A stretch of 34,081 nt of DNA, taken from the NCBI GenBank assembly GCA_900772445.1, contig CAAHEL010000050.1, positions 1 to 34,081 of the forward strand, in the 5' to 3' direction. Numbering within the stretch: position 1 is the first letter of the stretch; every line of letters begins with the position of its first letter. The position numbers and the translations under genes are program-made. The notes below the pieces were generated by a model. It saw only the letters and a list, made by a program, of their open reading frames with translations. It ran no database searches and was not told where the DNA came from. The stretch comes from Bacilli bacterium (lineage in GTDB: Bacteria; Bacillota_I; Bacilli_A; RF39; UBA660). Of the stretch, positions 28,837 through 34,081 are shown one piece after another.

Positions 28837-29300
28837 TGGAAGAGAAATTATTCCTATTTAACCCTTTTAATATAAAAAATACAAATGAAAAAGAACTTGC
28901 TAGTATGTATCAAGAAGTATTTAAAAAAATTATAGATGAACCTAATTCAATGTATTTATATGCTCATAACATAGAGGTTTATTCTAATCTTAACTACATA
29001 ATAGGAGAAGTAATAGCAAGGCTTACAAAAGACATAATTGAATTAAAAACACAAATAGAAATAGATAGAGCAGTAAGAACAACAGAGGAAAGGAAGAATT
29101 GGAACACCGAAAGAGATGGCAAAACACCTGCTATGGCTTATTTTGAGGCTCTAGGAACTCGTTTTTGCCAAGATGATATAAAGAGACTAGCAGACAAAGA
29201 ATGCTCGTTAAAACGCTTTAAAAATGCTTATACAAGTACAGAAAACAAAATTAATGCTCTAAAAAAGAAAATGGAAAGTATAAAGTTTGAAGAATTTTAA
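28836..29300 (+). CDS. Helical protein of unknown function at the end of the early operon
   Basis: A 154-residue protein starting at GTG 28836 with GGGAGGTG at 28821-28828. It begins LFLFNPFNIKNTNEKELASM and continues with long helices. The segment NLNYIIGEVIARLTKDIIEL and the late RFKNAYTSTENKINALKKKM resemble early proteins of Bacillota phages that may act in recombination (comparable in outline to a short coiled-coil mediator). That similarity is weak. The start GTG is fixed by the good ribosome binding site. A terminator follows directly. Confidence 0.55.
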   Translation: MEEKLFLFNPFNIKNTNEKELASMYQEVFKKIIDEPNSMYLYAHNIEVYSNLNYIIGEVIARLTKDIIELKTQIEIDRAVRTTEERKNWNTERDGKTPAMAYFEALGTRFCQDDIKRLADKECSLKRFKNAYTSTENKINALKKKMESIKFEEF

Positions 29301-29302
29301 TT

Positions 29303-29340
29303 AAGGGGGAGATATTAAAAAAATAATATTTCTTCTTTTT
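29303..29340 (+). terminator. Intrinsic terminator of the early operon
   Basis: GAGATATTA (29309-29317) pairs with TAATATTTC (29324-29332), extended outwards by G-U and G-C pairs over the upstream G5 and the downstream TTCTT, with an A6 loop and a CTTTTT tail. It separates the early operon from the promoter at 29346. Confidence 0.7.
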
Positions 29341-29345
29341 ATATA

Positions 29346-29374
29346 TTGACAAATACCTTTAAAGGTGGTACAAT
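29346..29374 (+). promoter_or_regulatory. Promoter with a 12-bp palindromic operator between -35 and -10
   Basis: TTGACA (29346-29351), 17-base spacer, TACAAT (29369-29374). The spacer contains ACCTTTAAAGGT (29355-29366), a perfect 12-bp palindrome, so a dimeric repressor bound there would block polymerase. The gene that follows encodes an AbrB-like protein, which may regulate itself. Confidence 0.78.
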
Positions 29375-29403
29375 TGATTTAGATAAGAAAGGTAGGTGAT
29401 AAA

Positions 29404-29562
29404 ATGAAACTATTATTTAGATTTATGAAGAAAGCAGATAAGACTAAAAACAGAATTATAATACCACAATTTTTAATTAACAAATATGGTAGTGAATTCT
29501 ATTTAGAATTCTATGATGATGAAACTATTAAATTAGTACCAGTTAAAAAGGAGGAAAAATAA
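29404..29562 (+). CDS. AbrB/SpoVT-like swapped-hairpin regulator
   Basis: A 52-residue protein with AGGTAGGTGAT upstream of ATG 29404. The core (KTKNRIIIPQFLINKYG, then FYLEFYDDETIKLVPV) fits an AbrB-type swapped-hairpin beta-barrel: R-x-x-I-P after a basic strand, a short helix, and a final strand pair ending in KLVPVKK. Proteins of this shape bind DNA as dimers. It is the first gene behind the operator-bearing promoter and its stop overlaps the initiator gene start, so autoregulation and control of replication genes are plausible. Confidence 0.68.
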   Translation: MKLLFRFMKKADKTKNRIIIPQFLINKYGSEFYLEFYDDETIKLVPVKKEEK

Positions 29563-30332
29563 TGGAAGATAATAAAAGAGCATTTAAAGGTATTTGGATA
29601 CCAAAAGAGGTTTGGGAAAGTAAAGAATTAACACTTCAACAAAAAGTAATGCTAGTGGAAATCGATAGTTTAGACAATGATAGAGGATGTTATGCTAGTA
29701 ATAAATACTTTAGTGATTTCTTTGGCATAAGTAGTGGAAGAGTATCTCAAGTAATCAATGAATTAATAGATAAAGGATATCTAAATGCAGAATACATAAA
29801 AGAAGATAATCAAATATTAGGAAGAATATTAAAAATACAAAGCCCACCATACCCAGTAAAGGTATTTAAAAAATTAAATAGGGGGTATTTAGAAAATGAT
29901 GAGGGGGGTATTAAATATTCTAAAGAGGGGTATTTAGAAAATGATGAAGATAATAATATAATATATAATAATATAACTAATAATATAATTAATAATAGTA
30001 GTAGTATAAGGCAACAAGATACAATTTATGACTTCTTAGAGAAAAACTTTGGAAGAACATTAAATGGTATTGAAATTGAAATGATAAGAGAATGGAAAGA
30101 TAATAAATTAACTAGATATGCAATTAAGCAAGCAGTATTAAATGGCAAATATAATGTTAAATATATAAATACGATATTAGTTAATTATAGGAATAATTCC
30201 ATAACAACAGTACAACAAGCACAAGAAGAGGAAAAATCATTTAAAAGTAAAAAAGAAATTAAAAAATCAAGAACATCTGCTATGGATGAAACAATAAAGG
30301 AGATATATAATGGAACAATTAAACTTCAGTAA
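29562..30332 (+). CDS. Replication initiator with winged-helix and DnaD-like domains
   Basis: A 256-residue protein with AAGGAGG upstream. Residues about 10-75 form a winged helix: WIPKEVWESKELTLQQKVML, CYASNKYFSDFFGISSGRVS, INELIDKGYLN. A low-complexity, Asn/Ile-rich stretch (about 105-150) follows, holding a DNA repeat. Residues about 152-215 (TIYDFLEKNFGRTLNGIEIE, MIREWKDNKLTRYAIKQAVL, YINTILVNYRNN) are a DnaD-type domain. This protein should bind the origin within its own gene and, with the loader at 30310, load host helicase. The end is Lys-rich. Confidence 0.88.
   Translation: MEDNKRAFKGIWIPKEVWESKELTLQQKVMLVEIDSLDNDRGCYASNKYFSDFFGISSGRVSQVINELIDKGYLNAEYIKEDNQILGRILKIQSPPYPVKVFKKLNRGYLENDEGGIKYSKEGYLENDEDNNIIYNNITNNIINNSSSIRQQDTIYDFLEKNFGRTLNGIEIEMIREWKDNKLTRYAIKQAVLNGKYNVKYINTILVNYRNNSITTVQQAQEEEKSFKSKKEIKKSRTSAMDETIKEIYNGTIKLQ
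29882..30005 (+). other. Probable replication origin inside the initiator gene
   Basis: GGGGTATT occurs at 29882, 29905 and 29927, so spaced 23 and 22 bases, about two helical turns. The outer two are part of a 21-bp exact direct repeat (29882-29902 and 29927-29947). Right after comes a stretch of almost pure A/T (29949-30000, ATAATATAATATATAATAA type), a natural unwinding element. Iterons plus an AT-rich region inside the initiator gene is the layout of lambda-like and many Bacillota phage origins. Confidence 0.65.
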
Positions 30333-30711
30333 GATAGTTAATGTATTAAGAATAGCATATCCGTATTATTTTAAAGATATGGAAAAAGAAAGTACAATTA
30401 TGTTTAATCAATTATATTATAGTAAATTAAAAAGATATGACTATGTAGTAGTATCAAATGCTATAAACAGAATAATTGAAAAAAGCGAATTCATGCCTAC
30501 TATAGCAGAGATATTAACAGAATGTGATAAAGAAACGAGAAAATTATATAAATTAAAAATAGATAAAATGTATTCAAATGGTTACTTTAAAACTGACCAA
30601 GAATATGGAAAGGCCTTACAATGGCTCTTTGAGGACAAGCCTATTGTTCCTAATTGGTTATTAGAAGAAATTAAAGGTTATGAAGAAAAATTATTAATAT
30701 CAAAAAAATAA
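30310..30711 (+). CDS. Helicase loader, G39P-like
   Basis: A 133-residue protein overlapping the initiator by 23 bases, with AAAGGAG upstream. KIVNVLRIAYPYYFKDMEKE, MFNQLYYSKLKRYDYVVVSN, AINRIIEKSEFMPTIAEIL matches the N-terminal domain of the G39P type loaders/inhibitors, in which 'AYP.F' and 'PPTIAEI' are typical. The C-terminus (LQWLFEDKPIVPNWLLEEIK) is helical. It probably binds and hands over the replicative helicase. No helicase gene is present, so the partner is presumably the host DnaB/C. Confidence 0.78.
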   Translation: MEQLNFSKIVNVLRIAYPYYFKDMEKESTIMFNQLYYSKLKRYDYVVVSNAINRIIEKSEFMPTIAEILTECDKETRKLYKLKIDKMYSNGYFKTDQEYGKALQWLFEDKPIVPNWLLEEIKGYEEKLLISKK

Positions 30712-30730
30712 ATAAAAGTATAAAATATAC

Positions 30731-30759
30731 TTGACAATATGTAAATTAAGATGTATAAT
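30731..30759 (+). promoter_or_regulatory. Consensus promoter for the recombination genes
   Basis: TTGACA (30731-30736), 17-base spacer, TATAAT (30754-30759). Both hexamers are perfect. It drives the ERF gene at 30785. Confidence 0.82.
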
Positions 30760-30784
30760 TTATAATGAAAGGAGAACAAAGAAA

Positions 30785-31459
30785 ATGAAAGAAGAAGAAA
30801 TTAAAACAATGAACATCTATGAAAAAATGTCATTAATAACTGAGGAAATAGGAGTTATTGAAAAAGGATTGACTGTAGAAATAAACAAAACTAGAAGTTA
30901 TAAAGCAGTATCAGAAAGAGATGTATTAGATGGTGTGAAACCTATAGAAAAAAAATATAGAGTTTATAGTTATCCAGCAAAAAGAGAAGTAATTGATAGA
31001 GATACATTAGTGAAAGAAACTGAGTATAATGGAAGCATCACTAAAACTAATACATTATTTATGAGAATAGAAACTACTTATAGATTTGTTAATATAGATA
31101 ATCCTAGTGAGTTTATTGAGACTACAGTCTATGGAGATGGCTTAGATACAGGCGACAAAGCACCAGGAAAGGCAATGACATATGCAGATAAATATGCACT
31201 TATGAAAGCATATAAATTAAGTACTGGAGATGACCCCGATAAAGAGGCAAGCCCCGAAAATGGATATAAGAAAGCCACTAAACAAGTAGGAAATGCAAAA
31301 ATAAGTCCTAAACAAATGGAACTTATACAAAAATATTATCAAGGCGAAAACTTAATTAAATTATTAGAAGTAAATAATCTTGAAAAACTAGAAGATATGT
31401 CTATTAGTAAGGCAAGCGAAATATTAAGTAAATTATTTAAAAAGAAAGATGAGGAATAA
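30785..31459 (+). CDS. erf: ERF-family single-strand annealing protein
   Basis: A 224-residue protein starting at ATG 30785 with GAAAGGAGAAC upstream; an earlier in-frame TTG at 30731 lies in the promoter. The ERF signature is clear: RIETTYRFVNIDNPSEFIET then GDGLDTGDKAPGKAMTYADK and YALMKAYKLSTGDDPD (about 122-163). The C-terminal part (KISPKQMELIQKYYQGENL, KASEILSKLF) is a helical interaction region. It pairs homologous single strands and with the exonuclease at 31777 forms a phage recombination system for replication and concatemer formation. Confidence 0.93.
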   Translation: MKEEEIKTMNIYEKMSLITEEIGVIEKGLTVEINKTRSYKAVSERDVLDGVKPIEKKYRVYSYPAKREVIDRDTLVKETEYNGSITKTNTLFMRIETTYRFVNIDNPSEFIETTVYGDGLDTGDKAPGKAMTYADKYALMKAYKLSTGDDPDKEASPENGYKKATKQVGNAKISPKQMELIQKYYQGENLIKLLEVNNLEKLEDMSISKASEILSKLFKKKDEE

Positions 31460-31462
31460 AAA

Positions 31463-31777
31463 ATGAATAATTTAATAGTAAAGGAAATTGAAGAATTTAA
31501 ATTAAGGCAAACTATAGCAGATGAATTAATTTTAATTGATAAAGAAGAAAAAGAATTAAAGCAAAGAAAAGAAAAGATAAGAGAAATCTTATTAAAAGAA
31601 ATGGAAGATAAAGGCATTATAAAAATATCAGATGAAAATATCAGTATTACTTACAAAGCACCAGCTGAGAAAGAAACATTTAGAACAAAAGATTTTAAAA
31701 AAGATTTACCTGATTTATATGATACTTATGTAGAGTTTACACCAGTTAAAAGTTCATTATTAATTAAAATTAAATAA
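31463..31777 (+). CDS. Coiled-coil protein between the recombination genes
   Basis: A 104-residue protein starting at ATG 31463, closely following ERF. The N-terminal part is a coiled coil (EEKELKQRKEKIREILLKEM), then GIIKISDENISITYKAPAEK and FRTKDFKKDLPDLYDTYVEF. This resembles the small Gp157-like or exonuclease-partner proteins found between ERF and nuclease genes in Bacillota phages. No catalytic residues are seen. Its stop overlaps the nuclease start (TAATG). Confidence 0.7.
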   Translation: MNNLIVKEIEEFKLRQTIADELILIDKEEKELKQRKEKIREILLKEMEDKGIIKISDENISITYKAPAEKETFRTKDFKKDLPDLYDTYVEFTPVKSSLLIKIK

Positions 31778-32373
31778 TGCAAACATGGGTAATAAATGAT
31801 TATGTTATAGAATATTGGGAAGATAGCCATACATATTTAGTTAATGGGATTATTCTTCCCTCTATAACAACAATGTTAAAAAAGAAATTCGGAAATAAGT
31901 ATCAAGGGGTAGACGAAAAAGTTATTGAAATAGCAAGTCAAAGAGGCACTAATATGCACCAAGCAATTCAAGATTATGAGGAAGATGGTATAAATGACTT
32001 GAATAATAGAGAACTTCAAAACTACATATTCTTAAAGAAACATTATAAATGGCAAGTAATAGCCTCAGAAATACCAGTAATCTTGTTTCTAGATAGTATT
32101 CCAGTAGCAGTAGGTAGATTAGACCAAATAATAGAAATGAATGGTGAAAGAGGAGTAAATGACCTTAAAAGGACTGCTACATTTGATAAAGAATATGTTG
32201 CTTATCAGACTAACCTTTATAAGATAGCCTATGAACAAAGTTATCATATGCCTTTATCATTTGTAAGTGGTACACATTTAAGAGAAGAAAAAAGAAAGTT
32301 CTATAAATTACCAGTAAATGAAGAAATGGCAATGAAATTAGTAAAAGAATATTTGGAGGCTAAAAATGACTAA
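31777..32373 (+). CDS. PD-(D/E)XK exonuclease, RecB/Cas4-like
   Basis: A 198-residue protein. The nuclease core shows RGTNMHQAIQDYEE (H61), SEIPVIL (E98), GRLDQIIE (D116) and NDLKRT (D129, K131), then YVAYQTNLYKIAYEQ with the Q-x-x-x-Y motif. That order, H, E, D, (D/E)xK, QxxxY, is that of RecB-type phage exonucleases that work with annealing proteins. It should resect double-strand ends for the ERF protein. Start overlaps the preceding stop. It lacks the Fe-S cysteines of Cas4. Confidence 0.9.
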   Translation: MQTWVINDYVIEYWEDSHTYLVNGIILPSITTMLKKKFGNKYQGVDEKVIEIASQRGTNMHQAIQDYEEDGINDLNNRELQNYIFLKKHYKWQVIASEIPVILFLDSIPVAVGRLDQIIEMNGERGVNDLKRTATFDKEYVAYQTNLYKIAYEQSYHMPLSFVSGTHLREEKRKFYKLPVNEEMAMKLVKEYLEAKND

Positions 32374-32548
32374 GTATTATTTAGAATTAAGAAGTGTTAA
32401 AAGAAAAGAGTTTATTGAAAGAATGTATTTCGATAGTTATGAAGAATTATTGAATTATTTAACAAGAAAAGGTAATGATATATTCAATTGGGGTTTTGAT
32501 AGAAAAATGATATTAATTGTAGAAATAAAAAAGGGAGAGCAAAAATGA
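32366..32548 (+). CDS. Small protein of unknown function
   Basis: A 60-residue protein, ATG 32366, with TTGGAGG upstream, overlapping the nuclease gene by 8 bases. MTKYYLELRSVKRKEFIERM begins a beta-alpha unit and FDSYEELLNYLTRKGNDIFN follows. Basic and single-domain. No family recognised. Confidence 0.6.
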   Translation: MTKYYLELRSVKRKEFIERMYFDSYEELLNYLTRKGNDIFNWGFDRKMILIVEIKKGEQK

Positions 32549-32775
32549 CACAAAATGAAATGATAATTAAATATCTAAACGAACATGGTAGCATAACTAC
32601 TTATGAAAGTTACTCAAAGTTATTTATAACTAGGCTTAGTGCTAGAATATTTGACATAAAACATAAGTATGGAATAGAGTTTGAAGAAGAATGGGTAACA
32701 AAAAAGAATATTTATGGTAAGACTTGTAGTTTTAAAAAATATATTCTAAAAAGAAAGGAAGAAAAAAATGTATAG
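32545..32775 (+). CDS. Winged-helix phage protein
   Basis: A 76-residue protein overlapping the previous stop by 4 bases, with GGGAGAG upstream. MTQNEMIIKYLNEHGSITTY, then RLSARIFDIKHKYGIEFEEE and TCSFKKYILKR fit a very common small winged-helix family of Bacillota phages ('MTQNE.I..YL..HGSI...EA......RLSARI.DL....I..E'). It should bind nucleic acid, though no role is proven. This family is often next to recombination genes, as it is here. Confidence 0.78.
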   Translation: MTQNEMIIKYLNEHGSITTYESYSKLFITRLSARIFDIKHKYGIEFEEEWVTKKNIYGKTCSFKKYILKRKEEKNV

Positions 32776-32965
32776 ATTTAAAAAAGAATTATTTACTAAT
32801 ATCAAAATTAATCAATCAAAAATGGCAAAAGAAATCGGTTTATCGTTTCAATATGTAAATGGTGTTATAAATAATAGATTTAATTGTAGAAAATTAGTAG
32901 CCTACGCAATGACAAAGTTAATTAATAGTAATGCCGAAATAAATGACTACTTTGAGAGGGTATAA
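32768..32965 (+). CDS. XRE/Cro-like helix-turn-helix protein
   Basis: A 65-residue protein with GAAAGGAAG upstream. INQSKMAKEIGLSFQYVNGV then INNRFNCRKLVAYAMTKL forms a helix-turn-helix of the XRE kind: Q-S-x-x-A-x-x-I-G-(x3)-Y-V-x-x-V. It is short, with no C-terminal domain, so it could be a Cro-like regulator or a host-gene controller. It overlaps genes on both sides and is probably coexpressed with them. Confidence 0.75.
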   Translation: MYRFKKELFTNIKINQSKMAKEIGLSFQYVNGVINNRFNCRKLVAYAMTKLINSNAEINDYFERV

Positions 32966-33474
32966 TGAGTATACGAAGTCAATGGAGTGAGTTTGATAAA
33001 GAAACAAGAAAATATATCAAAAAAAGAGATAATAACAGATGTATCTTTTGTGGAAATAATGGAGCATTACAAATAGCACATATATTCTTATCAAGGGCAA
33101 AAGGTGGAAAAGGCTGCAAAGAAAATGGTGTTATGTTATGTATTAAATGTCATCAAGCATTAGATAATGGCAAAGATGCTTCATTAAGATTTGAAATACA
33201 TACCTATTGTGCCGAATATTTAGTAAAAAAAGAAAGCATATTGAGTATTACTGAATTAATGAAAACACTTAAATATGACAAAAAAAACAACCTTAGAGAA
33301 AGAATTATAATATCAGAAGAGAAAAAAGAAATAAAAGATAGATGTAAAAATTGCAGATTATTAGAAAAAAGACAAATAAAAGGTAATTCAATACCTACAT
33401 ATTATTGCAGATATAGAAAAATAAGAATAACAAAAAATACAGAGGCTTGTAAAGATTTTAGGAGGATAAAATGA
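32965..33474 (+). CDS. HNH nuclease with C-terminal zinc ribbon
   Basis: A 169-residue protein, ATG overlapping the previous stop (TAATG). HNH region about 20-75: RDNNRCIFCGNNGALQIAHI, FLSRAKGGKGCKENGVMLCI, KCHQALDNG, with C26-x-x-C29 and C57...C60 zinc pairs and a H-x-x-(x)x-H-like core. The second part (about 123-169) has DRCKNCRLLEKRQIKGNSIP and YYCRYRKIRITKNTEACKDF, another zinc ribbon. It may be a recombination or packaging nuclease rather than a homing enzyme. NinG-type nucleases have a similar layout, so that is an alternative. Confidence 0.8.
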   Translation: MSIRSQWSEFDKETRKYIKKRDNNRCIFCGNNGALQIAHIFLSRAKGGKGCKENGVMLCIKCHQALDNGKDASLRFEIHTYCAEYLVKKESILSITELMKTLKYDKKNNLRERIIISEEKKEIKDRCKNCRLLEKRQIKGNSIPTYYCRYRKIRITKNTEACKDFRRIK

Positions 33475-33674
33475 AACCAGAAAAAATAAGTAAATTCCAA
33501 ATGTGGAAATTAAAAAAAGAATTCCCTACAAGTAAAACTGAAAGAGAACAATTAAGAATATTAAAAAAAGAGAAACAAGAAGATATAAAAGCATATTTAA
33601 TTATAATTAATTTGTTATTATTAATAGCAATATTAAGTTATGTATTATATTTGATGTGGACTTATAAGTGGTAA
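33471..33674 (+). CDS. Single-pass membrane protein of unknown function
   Basis: A 67-residue protein overlapping the previous stop by 4 bases, with TAGGAGG upstream. A basic helical N-terminus (FQMWKLKKEFPTSKTEREQL) is followed by a hydrophobic segment (IIINLLLLIAILSYVLYLMW). No family recognised. A membrane regulator or superinfection factor is possible. Confidence 0.62.
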   Translation: MKPEKISKFQMWKLKKEFPTSKTEREQLRILKKEKQEDIKAYLIIINLLLLIAILSYVLYLMWTYKW

Positions 33675-33684
33675 GGAGGGCTAA

Positions 33685-33780
33685 ATGATATTATATATAC
33701 CATTAATATTCTGGGGGTTAATTGGTATAGGTGCAATTATTGGATTAATTATGATGATAAAGGAGTGGAAAGATGAATAA
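33685..33780 (+). CDS. 31-residue single-pass membrane peptide
   Basis: AAGGAGGG precedes ATG 33685. The peptide starts MILYIPLIFWGLIGIGAIIG and ends MMIKEWKDE, so it is one membrane segment with a charged C-terminal end. Its stop overlaps the ATG of the next gene. Too short for a family assignment. Confidence 0.55.
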   Translation: MILYIPLIFWGLIGIGAIIGLIMMIKEWKDE

Positions 33781-34081
33781 AATCGATTTAAATACAATTA
33801 CTTTTGAACAAATAGTAAAAATATTAGGAATATTTAACAAAATGTTAGAAAGTGGTATTTTGCAAGTAGATTTAGAAAAATCAACAGCATATTTCAATAT
33901 AGATGATTGTTTAACATATTTAGAGCAACAAATTAAGAGATTAAAACAAGAAAACGAGAAATTAAAAGAAACAATAGATAAAGTAAATGTATTTCTTAAT
34001 AATCATGATAAAAATGCAGGTAAATTATATTATAAATATAATAATAAATACCTATTAAGTGAAATTAAAGAAGATATCAGA
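33773..34081 (+). CDS. 5' part of the coiled-coil protein that crosses the join
   Basis: ATG 33773 has AAAGGAGTGG upstream. The frame is open to the last base and continues in the same frame at position 48 of the window, ending at 71; total 110 residues. The segment YLEQQIKRLKQENEKLKETI and following residues form a coiled coil, then KLYYKYNNKYLLSEIKEDIR. No recognised family. The reading across the join is the main evidence that the genome is circularly closed. Confidence 0.8.
   Translation, partial: MNKIDLNTITFEQIVKILGIFNKMLESGILQVDLEKSTAYFNIDDCLTYLEQQIKRLKQENEKLKETIDKVNVFLNNHDKNAGKLYYKYNNKYLLSEIKEDIR
34035..34081. repeat. Right copy of the 47-bp terminal direct repeat
   Basis: Identical to positions 1-47. 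It should be counted once in the closed genome. Confidence 0.9.

Noticed and set aside
29881..29947. CRISPR-like repeats
   Set aside because: Only two long copies, in frame inside a protein gene, with no array or cas genes. The repeats fit an origin better.
31777..32373. Cas4 nuclease
   Set aside because: The PD-(D/E)XK and QxxxY motifs fit, but the four Fe-S cysteines of Cas4 are missing and there is no CRISPR system; it pairs with ERF instead.

Overview
The window is one complete, circularly closed genome of a tailed phage with a siphovirus gene set. Its first 47 bases are repeated exactly as its last 47, and one gene reads straight across that join, so the unit genome is about 34,034 bp. 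Every convincing gene is on the + strand. The DNA is very AT-rich (roughly 30% G+C by eye), with AGGAGG-type ribosome binding sites and near-perfect TTGACA-N17-TATAAT promoters. This points to a phage of a low-GC Bacillota host, probably gut-type. The host call is inference. TGG encodes Trp throughout and TGA stops are used, so the code is the standard one. I see no integrase, CI-like repressor or excision gene, so nothing supports a lysogenic life style.

Layout: (1) 1-2843: small accessory proteins, a phage sigma-70-family factor and a zinc-ribbon protein. (2) 2827-5218: a promoter with a structured leader, then a tail-assembly-chaperone-like pair joined by a likely +1 frameshift, an Acb2/Tad1-like anti-defence protein, a small-terminase-like KGG protein and a DUF1064 nuclease-like protein. 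(3) 5219-5945: about 700 nt without a gene but dense in long perfect helices, apparently a large ornate noncoding RNA. (4) 5946-9986: the large terminase, broken by a split intein with a promoter-driven HNH gene between the intein halves, a second HNH gene, and a promoter-hairpin-terminator unit that looks like a small RNA gene. (5) 9983-16147: portal, minor capsid protein, scaffold, major capsid protein with an Ig-like tail, connectors and major tail protein. (6) 16207-23092: tape measure, baseplate hub, a large tip protein and two paralogous fibres, the first preceded by a G9 tract. (7) 23106-25430: XhlA-like protein, holin, amidase, NUMOD4-HNH, an HNH-like protein and a strong terminator. 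(8) 25487-29340: early operon of small proteins, a membrane-anchored lysozyme-like protein, a ribbon-helix-helix regulator and a DNA methyltransferase. (9) 29346 to the end: AbrB-like regulator behind an operator-bearing promoter, DnaD-like initiator containing a probable origin, helicase loader, ERF annealing protein with a PD-(D/E)XK exonuclease, small HTH proteins and an HNH protein, running across the join.

The initiator and loader probably recruit host helicase, since no helicase gene is present. ERF and the exonuclease form a recombination pair. The sigma factor may switch transcription to late genes. The most notable items are the large structured RNA, the fractured intein-split terminase, the small RNA whose sequence is complementary to the scaffold-gene leader, the displaced tail chaperone pair with a +1 shift site, the G9 tract at the fibre genes, and the Acb2/Tad1-like protein.
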